Of a stretch of 33,474 bases of DNA, positions 14,724 to 22,806 are shown one piece after another. The position numbers and the translations under genes are program-made. Below the pieces are notes generated by a model. The model was not told where the DNA came from and did no database searches. It was given only the letters and a program-made list of their open reading frames with translations. This DNA comes from an uncultured Pseudoflavonifractor sp. (lineage in GTDB: Bacteria; Bacillota; Clostridia; Oscillospirales; Oscillospiraceae): assembly GCA_904419835.1 (NCBI GenBank), contig CAJFTA010000019.1, positions 1 through 33,474 on the forward strand, given 5' to 3'. Within the stretch, counting starts at the first letter, position 1; every line of letters starts with the position of its first letter.

Positions 14724-16861
14724 AATTGATACGCTATCTCAAGCAGGTGAAATGGCAGGTTCTGGCCATTGTGCTCCTGCTGGTGGTGCAGGCCTGGTGC
14801 GACCTGAGCCTGCCCCAGTACACATCGGACATTGTGGACGTGGGCATCCAGCAGGGCGGCATTGAGCACGCCGCCCCCGACCAGCTGCGGGACGAGACCA
14901 TGGAGGGCCTGAAGCTCTTTATGGACGAGGACGGCTGGAGCAAGGTGGACCACGCCTATGACCTCCAGGACGGCATCTGGTATCTGGGCAAGGTGGGGGA
15001 GAGCACCCTGGAGGAGCTGGACGAGGTGTTCGGCATGCCCATGCTGATGCTCTCCGCCGCGGAGGAGCAGGGCATGGACGCCGCCGCCGTCAAGGCCATG
15101 GTGGAGTCCGGCCAGATGACCATGGAGCAGATGGAGGCCATGGCCGGTCAGGCCATCGAGAAGCTGGGCGCCCAGTCGGATATGATTGTGGAGCAGAGGG
15201 CCCTCCTCTTTGTCAAGGAGGAATACGCCGCCATGGGCCTGGATCTGGACCAGATCCAGATGAACTATCTCCTCTCCACCGGCGGCAGGATGCTGGGCAT
15301 CTCCCTGCTGATGGCGGTCACTGCCATCCTGGTGGGCCTGCTGGCCTCCCGCACCGCCGCCCAGCTGGGCATGAGCCTGCGGGGCGATGTGTTCAAGACC
15401 GTCATGTCCTTCTCCAACACCGAGATTGACAAGTTCTCCACCGCGTCCCTCATCACCCGCTCCACCAACGACATCCAGCAGGTGCAGATGGTGGTGGTGC
15501 TCATGCTGCGCATCGTCATCTACGCCCCCATCATCGGCATCGGCGGCATCATCAAGGTGGCCGCCACCCACACCGGCATGGAGTGGATCATCGCCGTGGC
15601 CGTGGCCTCCGCCCTGGCGCTGGTGGCCCTGCTGATGGGCCTGGCCCTGCCCAAGTTCAAGCGGATGCAGACCCTGGTGGACAAGATGAACCTGGTCTCC
15701 CGTGAGATCCTCACCGGCCTGCCGGTGATCCGGGCCTTCAGCCGGGAGAAGCACGAGGAGAAGCGCTTTGACCTGGCCAACCTGGACCTGAAAAAGACCC
15801 AGCTGTTCACCAACCGGGTGATGACCTTTATGATGCCCATGATGATGCTGCTGATGAACGGCGTGTCCATCCTGATTGTCTGGAACGGCGGCCACGGCAT
15901 CGACGCGGGCACCATGCAGGTGGGCGATATGATCGCCTTCATCACCTACACCATGCAGATTGTCATGGCCTTCCTCATGATCGCCATGATCGCCATCTTC
16001 CTGCCCCGGGCCAGCGTGGCCGCCGGGCGCATCAATGAGGTGCTCCAGACCAAGCCGGTCATCCGGGACAAGCGGAAGGTAAAGGACAATTCCAAGGAGC
16101 AGTGGCAGGGCGTGGTGGCCTTTGAGGACGTGTCCTTCCGCTACCCCGACGCGGGCGCCGACGTGCTGGAGCACATCACCTTCACCGCCAGGCCCGGCCA
16201 GACCACCGCCATCATCGGCTCCACCGGCTCGGGCAAGTCCACCCTGCTCAACCTGATCCCCCGGTTCTTCGATGTGAGTTACGGCCGCATCACCATGGAC
16301 GGCGTGGACATCCGGGACCTGTCCCAGCACAAGCTCCACGCGCTGCTGGGCTATGTGCCCCAGAAGGGGGTGCTCTTCTCCGGCGACATTGAGTCCAACC
16401 TGAAGTTCGGCGGCGCGGACATCACCGACCAGGCCATGGAGGAGGCGGCGGAGATCGCCCAGGCCAGGGAGTTCATCGACTCCAAGCCAGAGGGCTACCA
16501 TACCCCCATCGCCCAGGGCGGCACCAACGTGTCCGGCGGCCAGAAGCAGCGGCTGTCCATCGCCCGGGCCATCGCAAAGAACCCCAAAGTGTTCCTCTTT
16601 GACGACTCCTTCTCCGCCCTGGACTACAAGACCGACGTGGTCCTCCGCCGGGCCCTCAACGAGAAGGTAAAGGACGCCACCGTCATCATCGTGGCCCAGC
16701 GGATCTCCACCATCCTCCACGCCGACCAGATCGTGGTGCTGGACGAGGGCAGGATCGCCGGCATCGGCACCCACGAGGAGCTGATGAAGCATTGTCCCAC
16801 CTATCAGGAAATCGCAAGAAGCCAGCTCTCCGCGGCTGAGTTGGGAGGTGAGGGAGCATGA
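14717..16861 (+). CDS. ABC exporter half-transporter, degenerate catalytic subunit
   Basis: The 714-residue type IV ABC half-exporter joins six membrane helices to a nucleotide-binding domain. Between the first helix (about 12-30) and the second (about 190-210) lies a hydrophilic insert of roughly 150 residues that should face outside. The ATPase domain has Walker A GSTGSGKST near 500 and signature VSGGQKQR near 605. The Walker B glutamate is Asp (LFDDSFSALD) and the switch histidine is Gln (VAQRIS, near 660). Those are the usual losses of the non-catalytic site in heterodimers. GTG 14717 follows AAAGGAG by 8 bases. It pairs with the next gene, overlapping it by 4 bases. Confidence 0.93.
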   Translation: MLKLIRYLKQVKWQVLAIVLLLVVQAWCDLSLPQYTSDIVDVGIQQGGIEHAAPDQLRDETMEGLKLFMDEDGWSKVDHAYDLQDGIWYLGKVGESTLEELDEVFGMPMLMLSAAEEQGMDAAAVKAMVESGQMTMEQMEAMAGQAIEKLGAQSDMIVEQRALLFVKEEYAAMGLDLDQIQMNYLLSTGGRMLGISLLMAVTAILVGLLASRTAAQLGMSLRGDVFKTVMSFSNTEIDKFSTASLITRSTNDIQQVQMVVVLMLRIVIYAPIIGIGGIIKVAATHTGMEWIIAVAVASALALVALLMGLALPKFKRMQTLVDKMNLVSREILTGLPVIRAFSREKHEEKRFDLANLDLKKTQLFTNRVMTFMMPMMMLLMNGVSILIVWNGGHGIDAGTMQVGDMIAFITYTMQIVMAFLMIAMIAIFLPRASVAAGRINEVLQTKPVIRDKRKVKDNSKEQWQGVVAFEDVSFRYPDAGADVLEHITFTARPGQTTAIIGSTGSGKSTLLNLIPRFFDVSYGRITMDGVDIRDLSQHKLHALLGYVPQKGVLFSGDIESNLKFGGADITDQAMEEAAEIAQAREFIDSKPEGYHTPIAQGGTNVSGGQKQRLSIARAIAKNPKVFLFDDSFSALDYKTDVVLRRALNEKVKDATVIIVAQRISTILHADQIVVLDEGRIAGIGTHEELMKHCPTYQEIARSQLSAAELGGEGA

Positions 16862-18705
16862 GCGAAACCAGACAGAGTCATAGCGCGCCCCGCCGGGGTC
16901 CCATGGGGCACGGCGGCATGCGGGGCGGCGAGAAGGCCAAGGACTTCAAGGGTACCATCGGCAAGCTCCTGGCCTACATGGGCCGGTACAAGATCGGACT
17001 GTTCTTTGTGCTTCTCTTCGCGGCGGGCTCCACCGTGTTCAATATCTTCGGCCCCAAGATCCTGGGCAACGCCACCACTGAGCTCTTCAACGGCCTGGTG
17101 GCCAAAATCAACGGCACCGGCGGCATCGACTTCGGCCGCATCGCCCAGATCCTCCTCTTCCTCCTGGGCATGTACCTCATCGCCGCCGTCTTCAGCTCCA
17201 TCCAGGGCTGGATTATGAGCGGCATCGCCCAGAAGATGGCCTACCGCATGCGCCGGGATATCTCGGAGAAAATCAACCGCATGCCCATGAAGTACTTTGA
17301 GTCCCGCACCGTGGGCGAGGTTCTCTCCCGCATCACCAACGACGTGGACACCATGGGCCAGAGCCTCAACCAGAGCATCACCCAGCTTATCACCTCGGTG
17401 ACCATGATCATCGGCGTGTTCATCATGATGCTCACCATCAGCCCCCTGATGACCCTCATCGCCGTCATCATCCTGCCCGTGTCCATGCTCCTCATCAGCG
17501 TGGTGGTGAAGCACTCCCAGAAGTACTTCAAGGCCCAGCAGGAGTACCTGGGCCATATCAACGGCCAGGTGGAGGAGTGCTACTCCGGCCACAATGTCAT
17601 CCGGGCCTTCAACCAGGAGGAGACCGTCAAGGCCAAGTTCGACGAGACCAACCGCATCCTGTTCCAGTCCGCCTGGAAGAGCCAGTTCTTCTCCGGCATG
17701 ATGCAGCCCATCATGAACTTTGTGGGCAACCTGGGCTATGTGGCCGTGGCTGTGTCCGGCAGCATGCTGGCTGTGTCCGGCGTCATCATGGTGGGCGACA
17801 TCCAGGCCTTCATCCAGTACGTGAAGAACTTCACCCAGCCCATTACACAGATCGCCCAGGTCTCCAACATGCTCCAGTCCATGGCCGCCGCCGCCGAGCG
17901 GGTCTTTGAGTTCCTGGACGAGGAGGAGGAGACCCCCGACCCCGCCCAGCCCGCCTCCCTGGCCGGCGTGAAGGGCGGCGTGGACTTCGACCACGTCCAC
18001 TTCGGCTACAATCCTGACAAGATCATCATCAACGACTTCTCCGCCCACGTGGAGCCCGGCCAGATGGTGGCCATCGTGGGCCCCACCGGCGCGGGCAAGA
18101 CCACCATGGTCAAGCTGCTCATGCGGTTCTACGACGTCAACTCCGGCGCCATCCGGGTGGACGGCCGCGACGTGCGGGACTTCCGCCGGGCTGACCTGCG
18201 GGAGGCCTTCGGCATGGTGCTCCAGGACACCTGGCTGTTCAAGGGCACCATCATGGAGAACATCCGCTACGGCCGCCTGGACGCCAGCGATGAGGAGGTC
18301 ATCGCCGCCGCCAAGGCCGCCCACGTCCACCACTTCATCCAGACCCTCCCCGGGGCCTACCAGATGGAGCTCAACGAGGACGCAACCAACATCTCCCAGG
18401 GCCAGAAGCAGCTCCTGACCATTGCACGGGCCATCCTGGCCGACAACAAGATCATGATTCTGGACGAGGCCACCTCCTCGGTGGATACCCGCACCGAGCA
18501 TCTCATCCAGGATGCCATGGCCAACCTGATGAAGGGCCGCACCAGCTTTGTCATCGCCCACCGGCTCTCCACCATCAAGAACGCCGACCTTATCCTGGTG
18601 ATGAAGGACGGCGACATCGTGGAGCAGGGCAGCCATGAACAGCTGCTGGCCAAGGGCGGATTCTATGCCGGCCTGTACAACGCGCAGTTCGAGGACGTAG
18701 GGTAA
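16858..18705 (+). CDS. ABC exporter half-transporter, catalytic subunit
   Basis: The 615-residue partner has a Gly/Met/Arg-rich cytoplasmic N-terminus (about 1-30), six membrane helices and an ATPase domain. Walker A is GPTGAGKTT near 408. Walker B keeps the catalytic glutamate (MILDEATSSVD near 533), the switch His is present (IAHRLST near 566), but the signature is altered to ISQGQKQ near 513. Combined with its partner's intact SGGQ, this gives one working and one degenerate ATP site, the plan of BmrCD/TM287-288-type multidrug exporters. Its ATGA start overlaps the previous stop. The substrate cannot be read from sequence; MarR control suggests drugs or toxic metabolites. Confidence 0.94.
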   Translation: MSETRQSHSAPRRGPMGHGGMRGGEKAKDFKGTIGKLLAYMGRYKIGLFFVLLFAAGSTVFNIFGPKILGNATTELFNGLVAKINGTGGIDFGRIAQILLFLLGMYLIAAVFSSIQGWIMSGIAQKMAYRMRRDISEKINRMPMKYFESRTVGEVLSRITNDVDTMGQSLNQSITQLITSVTMIIGVFIMMLTISPLMTLIAVIILPVSMLLISVVVKHSQKYFKAQQEYLGHINGQVEECYSGHNVIRAFNQEETVKAKFDETNRILFQSAWKSQFFSGMMQPIMNFVGNLGYVAVAVSGSMLAVSGVIMVGDIQAFIQYVKNFTQPITQIAQVSNMLQSMAAAAERVFEFLDEEEETPDPAQPASLAGVKGGVDFDHVHFGYNPDKIIINDFSAHVEPGQMVAIVGPTGAGKTTMVKLLMRFYDVNSGAIRVDGRDVRDFRRADLREAFGMVLQDTWLFKGTIMENIRYGRLDASDEEVIAAAKAAHVHHFIQTLPGAYQMELNEDATNISQGQKQLLTIARAILADNKIMILDEATSSVDTRTEHLIQDAMANLMKGRTSFVIAHRLSTIKNADLILVMKDGDIVEQGSHEQLLAKGGFYAGLYNAQFEDVG

Positions 18706-18720
18706 ACAGTAAAAACAGTA

Positions 18721-18765
18721 AACAGGCGGTACCCGGCAGAAAAAGCCGGGTACCGCCTGTTTTTT
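18721..18765 (+). terminator. Terminator of the MarR-ABC operon
   Basis: A perfect 17-bp stem (18721-18737 with 18745-18761) with a 7-base A-rich loop is followed by a T-run. Confidence 0.95.
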
Positions 18766-18771
18766 CACAGG

Positions 18772-18800
18772 TTGATTTGCTCCTGCGGGGATGGTAAACT
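18772..18800 (+). promoter_or_regulatory. Candidate promoter of the acetyltransferase genes
   Basis: TTGATT (18772-18777), 17 bases and TAAACT (18795-18800) sit just past the previous terminator. They would give an mRNA leader of about 130 bases before the first GNAT gene. Confidence 0.55.
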
Positions 18801-18870
18801 GTATCTGTTACGCACGGGCCGCACAGATGGGCCGGCGGTGCAAATTACAACAGGGAAGGGATGGTCGTTT

Positions 18871-18909
18871 ATGAAGATGAATCGTGTATGGAGGGTTCAC
18901 GCTTCCTAA
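18871..18909 (+). CDS. Putative 12-codon leader peptide
   Basis: An ATG at 18871 opens a 12-codon frame reading MKMNRVWRVHAS and ending at TAA 18907-18909. GGGAAGGG at 18853-18860 gives it a Shine-Dalgarno 10 bases upstream. It lies in a different frame from the GNAT gene. Its codons 7-9 coincide with one arm of a leader hairpin and its stop overlaps the other arm, as in translational attenuators. Whether it is translated is unproven. Confidence 0.45.
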   Translation: MKMNRVWRVHAS

Positions 18910-18931
18910 CCCTCCAATTGATGTTTGGAGG
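18889..18931 (+). promoter_or_regulatory. Mutually exclusive hairpins controlling the GNAT ribosome binding site
   Basis: Three segments compete. Segment 1 (TGGAGGGTT, 18889-18897) pairs perfectly with segment 2 (AACCCTCCA, 18908-18916). The core of segment 2 (CCTCCAA, 18911-18917) also pairs perfectly with segment 3 (TTGGAGG, 18925-18931), which contains the ribosome binding site for the ATG at 18939. The 1-2 pairing leaves the site free, while 2-3 hides it. The putative leader ORF runs through segment 1 into segment 2. Confidence 0.6.
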
Positions 18932-18938
18932 AGAAGAA

Positions 18939-19874
18939 ATGAAAGACGAAATCACCATCCGGGAAGCTGTTACCAAACAGGAAATTGCATTCTTCTGGGC
19001 GCAGCTCCGGGCCTACTTCAGCCGGGATATCTTTCCCGACCCGGACAGCGGGGAGAAGGCCCATTTCCTGGACGACCAGTACCGCAGCCATATGGACGCG
19101 CTTCATCAGCGGCAGCAGGACCGCTGCTATTACCTGCTGCTGAGCCGGAACGGGGTAGACATCGGCCTGGCGCTGCCGGTGCTGTACCACACGGAGGACG
19201 GCAAGTGCTTTCTGTGTGAGTTCTGCGTATTCCCGGAATTCCGGGGAAACGGCACCGGGACAAAATGCGGAGAGCACTTTTTGGACTGGGCCAGGTCCAT
19301 GGGGGCCGCCTATGTGGAGCTCAACTATGACACGCCCCAGCGCCAGCGCTTCTGGGAACGGCTGGGCTTCCGGAGAAACGGAGCGGACGAGTGGGGCATG
19401 CCTCTGATGCTGCTGCCGCCGGAGGAGGAGCTGCCGATCCATGTCGAGTGCCTGACCGACGGCGGAGACTGGCAGCTGAAAAAGCTGGAGAACGGATTCC
19501 TCTGTGAAATCGGGGAGGACGTGCTCACGGAAGAGAAGAAACGCCGCCTGGAGCAGGCGGTTTCCAACGGGGAAATCACATACTTCCTTGCAAAGCGGGG
19601 CTACCGGGCCGTGGGGATGTGCAGCGTGGCGACTGCCTTTTCCACCTTTGCCTGCGGGGATGTGGGCACCTTTGAGGACTTCTATATTGAGCCGGTCTTT
19701 CGTGGAAGGGGCATTGCCCGGATGCTGGCGGAGGCGGCGCAGAAGTGGTGCAGGGAAAACGGCGTGGCAAGCCTGAGCGTCACCTGCGCGCCCTGCGATG
19801 AGCAGATGTACCAGGCCCTCGGGTTCCATGTCCCTTTGGGAAGGACCTGCGCATATCCGGCGGGCGGAGACTGA
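18939..19874 (+). CDS. Tandem GNAT-domain acetyltransferase
   Basis: The 311-residue protein holds two GNAT folds. The first (about 1-155) has the acetyl-CoA loop VFPEFRGNGTGTK and the ending YDTPQRQRFWERLGF. The second (about 165-305) has IEPVFRGRGIARMLAEAA and the ending QMYQALGF. The first copy's loop is close to the Q/RxxGxG/A consensus, so both could bind acetyl-CoA. The ATG at 18939 follows GGAGGAG by 5 bases; an in-frame ATG at 18861 lacks a spaced site. Substrate is unknown. The attenuator-like leader resembles those of antibiotic-resistance genes, which is only suggestive. A second GNAT gene follows after 5 bases. Confidence 0.85.
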   Translation: MKDEITIREAVTKQEIAFFWAQLRAYFSRDIFPDPDSGEKAHFLDDQYRSHMDALHQRQQDRCYYLLLSRNGVDIGLALPVLYHTEDGKCFLCEFCVFPEFRGNGTGTKCGEHFLDWARSMGAAYVELNYDTPQRQRFWERLGFRRNGADEWGMPLMLLPPEEELPIHVECLTDGGDWQLKKLENGFLCEIGEDVLTEEKKRRLEQAVSNGEITYFLAKRGYRAVGMCSVATAFSTFACGDVGTFEDFYIEPVFRGRGIARMLAEAAQKWCRENGVASLSVTCAPCDEQMYQALGFHVPLGRTCAYPAGGD

Positions 19875-19879
19875 CCGGC

Positions 19880-20263
19880 ATGGAGGCGGAGGTTCTGCGC
19901 CTGTACAAAAGCGTGGGCTGGGCAGTCTATGCCGACGACCCCGCCATGCTGAAGGCGGCCTTTGCCGGGTCCCTGCTGGTGCTGGGGGCTTTCGTGCAGG
20001 ATGAGCTGATTGGACTTATCCGGGCCGTGGGCGACGGAGTGTCCATTCTCTACATACAGGATATCCTGGTTGCCCCGGAGCACCAGCGGAAAGGCGTGGG
20101 CAGAACGCTGCTGCAAGCCATGCTTGCACAGTACCCGTCCATCTATCAGACCGTGCTGATGACGGACGATATCCCTGAGCGAGCCGCCTTCTATCGCGCC
20201 TGCGGCTTTACAGCGGCGGCCGGCGTGGGCTGCTGCGCCTTTATACGGATGCCCGGCAGGTAA
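19880..20263 (+). CDS. Small GNAT-family acetyltransferase
   Basis: This 127-residue protein is one GNAT domain, with central strand ILYIQDILVAPEHQ, acetyl-CoA loop HQRKGVGRTLLQAM and ending FYRACGF. Its N-terminus is slightly short for the family, which usually starts with a further strand; LRLYKSVGWAVYADDP is typical of the YhbS/RimI-like small acetyltransferases. It begins 5 bases after the tandem GNAT gene and shares its transcript and terminator. Substrate unknown; small molecules or proteins are both possible. Confidence 0.85.
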   Translation: MEAEVLRLYKSVGWAVYADDPAMLKAAFAGSLLVLGAFVQDELIGLIRAVGDGVSILYIQDILVAPEHQRKGVGRTLLQAMLAQYPSIYQTVLMTDDIPERAAFYRACGFTAAAGVGCCAFIRMPGR

Positions 20264-20267
20264 AATG

Positions 20268-20308
20268 AAAAGCAACGGCAAATCCCACTGGGATTTGCCG
20301 TTGCTTTT
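20268..20308. terminator. Bidirectional terminator between GNAT and DegV genes
   Basis: A 19-bp perfect stem (20268-20286 with 20290-20308) with a 3-base loop starts with AAAA and ends with TTTT. It can therefore end transcription of both converging genes. Confidence 0.92.
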
Positions 20309-20318
20309 GCTCTGCCGG

Positions 20319-21188
20319 TTACCGGCCGGCGCCCCAGAAGAACAGGGCCATGACGCCGGGACCGGTATGGGCGCCGATGATGGGGCCCATGTGGAACATG
20401 GTGATCTCCGCGTCGGGGTGCCGCTCCAGAACGGCGGCCTTCAGGAACTCGGCGTCGGAGAGACAGTCGCCGTGGCAGATGAACACCTGACGGCTCAGCT
20501 CAGGCGTCCAGTCCTTATCCATGTGGTCAATGAGGGCCAGCAGGGAGTTCTTGCGGCCCCGGGCCTTGGCGGTGTTGGTCAGGTGGCCCTCGCTGTCGCA
20601 GTGCATCACCGGCTTAATCTGGAGGGCGGAGCCCACCACGGCGGTGGCGGCGGAGATGCGCCCGCCCCGGCGCAGGTGGTTCAGGTCCTCCACCGTGAAC
20701 CAGTGGGCCACGTTCTGCTTGTGGTCCTCCACCCAGGCGGCCAGCTCCTCCAGGCTCAGCCCGGCGGCCTTCTGAGCGGCGGCTCCGGTCACCAGCAGGC
20801 CCTCGCCGGCGGAGGCGGCCAGAGAGTCCACGCAGATCAGCTTTCGGTCGGGGTACTTCTCCCGCAGGTCCTCCATGCAGAGCTTCGCCGCCTGGATGGT
20901 GCCCGACAGGCCGGAGGAGAAGCAGATGTACAGTACGTCCAGCCCCTGGTCCAGGCAGCGGGTAAAGTGCTCTTCATAGACGGTGGGGTTGATCTGGGAC
21001 GTGGAGCCCATCTTGCCCGCCCGCATACCGGCAAAGAATTCCTCGCCGGTAATGTTGCCTCCGGGGCCGAAGGTGTAGGGTGTGCCGCCCAGCTGGCACT
21101 CCATTGGGATAATCTCCACGCCAATCTGATTGGCCCAGGCCTCGGTCAGATCCGCAGTGGCGTCGGTGATGATCTGATAGCCGCTCAT
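20319..21188 (-). CDS. DegV family protein
   Basis: The 289-residue protein fits the DegV/FakB family, which binds a fatty acid in a deep pocket and, in characterised cases, presents it to fatty-acid kinase FakA. Seen here are the N-terminal IITDATADL, the STSQINP segment with hydroxyl residues near the carboxylate site, CFSSGLSGTIQAA and the VEDLNHLRRGGRIS motif, all family hallmarks. Two ATGs are adjacent; the second (21188) has better spacing from AAGGAG. It is transcribed alone. No FakA kinase lies in the window. Confidence 0.92.
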   Translation of the reverse strand: MSGYQIITDATADLTEAWANQIGVEIIPMECQLGGTPYTFGPGGNITGEEFFAGMRAGKMGSTSQINPTVYEEHFTRCLDQGLDVLYICFSSGLSGTIQAAKLCMEDLREKYPDRKLICVDSLAASAGEGLLVTGAAAQKAAGLSLEELAAWVEDHKQNVAHWFTVEDLNHLRRGGRISAATAVVGSALQIKPVMHCDSEGHLTNTAKARGRKNSLLALIDHMDKDWTPELSRQVFICHGDCLSDAEFLKAAVLERHPDAEITMFHMGPIIGAHTGPGVMALFFWGAGR

Positions 21189-21245
21189 CATAACACTCCT
21201 TTATTTCCCGTGCGGCGCCCGCCGCACAAATACAATTCCGTCACT

Positions 21246-21274
21246 ATTATACAGTCAGAATTCCCAGGCCGCAA
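21246..21274 (-). promoter_or_regulatory. Promoter of the DegV gene
   Basis: On the minus strand, TTGCGG (21269-21274), 17 bases and a consensus TATAAT (21246-21251) lie about 60 bases upstream of the start. A small GTGCGGC/GCCGCAC hairpin lies in the leader. Confidence 0.6.
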
Positions 21275-21373
21275 GGACGGAAGTCCGGAGACGGAAAAAT
21301 TAAGGAAATAAAGAGGGGACAAATATAAATCGTATATTTATCATGCAAAAATTCAAAATGGATAAAAAGGCAT

Positions 21374-22177
21374 TTAGAACTCCAGCTCCTGCTGAATGGA
21401 GGTCCAGACTTTCCCGCTGGGCAGCGCGCAGCTCTCCCGCACGGCACGGACAGCCCGGCGGCGGGTCATGGGACGGGTGCCGCCTTTCACCGGCGGCCGC
21501 CCGGCAGGCTGGAGCAGCATCCGGCGCAGAGGAAAGGCCAGGAACAGCACCAGCAGGAACAGGAGAGGGAGAAGGTACCAGGTGAGATTGGGCTGGGACT
21601 GCCGGTTGGGAATGAGAGGCTGAGGGAGAGCGGGGGCGTCCATGCCGGTGGTAAAGGAAATCTGATGAGGGCCTACCGACAGCTCCACCATGTCGCCGTA
21701 TTCCTCCTGGATACGGTCGGCACAGACTTCCGCCGCCTCCTGGCTGTCCAGGGTGGTGATGGTGACGTGGACGCAGGGTTGCCCGCTGACACTGAAGTCA
21801 TTGCCCCGGGTGCCCAGCCCCACAGCAATGACCGGACTGCCCTCCACGCCTACCAGCTGGGCGAGGGCGCCATGGACCTCCAGCAGCTGGGCGCGGGACC
21901 AGCGGCAGGAGGCGAAGGCCAGACCGTCGGCGCTGCCCGCAGCGGCAATGATGGAGTCTATGGCGGACTGATCACCGTCCACCACCGCTACAACGACGGA
22001 GCTGGAGGTCTCATCCACCCAGACGCCGCCCACCGTATCCGGGTATCCCTCATCCTCCCAGCGGTCCACCAGGGCCAGTGCGGAGGCCGGGATATCTGTC
22101 TGTGCCTCCGCGCCGGCGGCGGGCAAAGCCAGCGCCGCCAGAAGGAGCAGTGAGAGAAACATACAGCGCAGTTTCAT
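21374..22177 (-). CDS. Secreted-domain membrane protein paired with an ECF sigma factor
   Basis: The 267-residue protein has a signal peptide (about 1-27, cleaved near AAGAEA), an extracytoplasmic domain of about 165 residues, one membrane helix (about 197-217) and a basic cytoplasmic tail of 50 residues. The outer domain contains VVAVVDGDQSAIDSIIAAAG and later HVTITTLDSQEAA; I do not recognise the family. The ATG at 22177 is preceded by GGAGG that overlaps the end of the sigma gene. Position after an ECF sigma factor suggests a regulator or target of it, but the tail lacks the HXXXCXXC motif of zinc anti-sigma factors. No clear terminator follows; an AT-rich IR (21321-21339) is the only candidate. 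Confidence 0.7.
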   Translation of the reverse strand: MKLRCMFLSLLLLAALALPAAGAEAQTDIPASALALVDRWEDEGYPDTVGGVWVDETSSSVVVAVVDGDQSAIDSIIAAAGSADGLAFASCRWSRAQLLEVHGALAQLVGVEGSPVIAVGLGTRGNDFSVSGQPCVHVTITTLDSQEAAEVCADRIQEEYGDMVELSVGPHQISFTTGMDAPALPQPLIPNRQSQPNLTWYLLPLLFLLVLFLAFPLRRMLLQPAGRPPVKGGTRPMTRRRAVRAVRESCALPSGKVWTSIQQELEF

Positions 22178-22192
22178 GGTTACCTCCATTCG

Positions 22193-22699
22193 TCATCCGT
22201 TCAGATAGTCCCGCACCCGCCCGATAGCGGTGTGGTAGCGCCGCAGGGCCGTGCCCAGAGGAATGCCCAGCAGACGGGCGCACTCCCGGAAGCGGAGCCC
22301 GCCGTTGAGGTGCAGGCTCACCAGTAAACGGTCCTCCTGGGAGAGCCTGTTTAATGCGGCCTCCACATCCAGCCCCAGATCCAGGTCGGGCTGGGGTACG
22401 GGCAGGCTGCCGTCCTCCAGCGGGAGGGCGGCCCTGTGGGTGCGGAGATGGTCTACCGCCAGGTTGTGGGCCACCTGAAAGACCCATGCCCTGGGGCGGG
22501 ACACCTCCGGGCCAGGCGGCGTACGGTAGAGCCTGAGAAAGGTCTCCTGGAGCAGGTCCTCCGCACTCTGCCGGTCCCCCACCAGCCGGAGCAGCACAGT
22601 GTAGACCGGCGGGGACAGGGCGTCGTAGAGGGACCGGAAGGCGTCCCGGTCCCCAGCCCGCAGCGCAGAGAACAGACTGTTGAGCTGATGTTCTGTCAT
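22193..22699 (-). CDS. ECF-type RNA polymerase sigma factor
   Basis: The 168-residue protein has the two domains of ECF sigma factors. Sigma-2 (about 10-85) contains AFRSLYDALSPPVYTVLLRL and the QSAEDLLQETFLRLY segment that contacts -10 DNA. Sigma-4 (about 105-165) ends in a helix-turn-helix with FRECARLLGIPLGTALRRYHTAIGR, which should read the -35. It directs polymerase to a stress or surface regulon. It is separated from the downstream membrane-protein gene by 15 bases, so the two are co-expressed. No autoregulatory ECF promoter with normal spacing was found. Confidence 0.93.
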   Translation of the reverse strand: MTEHQLNSLFSALRAGDRDAFRSLYDALSPPVYTVLLRLVGDRQSAEDLLQETFLRLYRTPPGPEVSRPRAWVFQVAHNLAVDHLRTHRAALPLEDGSLPVPQPDLDLGLDVEAALNRLSQEDRLLVSLHLNGGLRFRECARLLGIPLGTALRRYHTAIGRVRDYLNG

Positions 22700-22754
22700 G
22701 GGCCGCGCCTCCCTTCCTATTCTCTATGACGAAAAGAAGCCAGGTTTTATTCGG

Positions 22755-22802
22755 GGAAAAAGAGAAAAATTCCGGCCCGCCGGGGAGCGCGGCGGGCCGG
22801 AA
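22755..22802 (-). terminator. Terminator of the blaI-M56 operon
   Basis: A perfect 13-bp stem (22770-22782 with 22790-22802) with a 7-base loop is followed on the minus strand by TTTTTCTCTTTTT. It lies just after the M56 stop and separates that operon from the ECF sigma genes. Confidence 0.93.
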
Positions 22803-22806
22803 GGGG

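Noticed and set aside
14540..16792. A 750-codon open frame on the minus strand opposite the ABC gene
   Set aside because: It is His/Gly/Gln-rich with no recognisable domain. It mirrors the ABC transporter codons.
18861..18938. ATG 18861 as an upstream start of the tandem GNAT gene
   Set aside because: The purine-rich site is directly adjacent with no spacing, while the ATG at 18939 has a well-spaced GGAGGAG and gives a normal GNAT N-terminus.
22705..22760. AAC...CGTC pair on the minus strand as an autoregulatory ECF promoter
   Set aside because: The two elements are only about 12 bases apart, against the usual 16-17.
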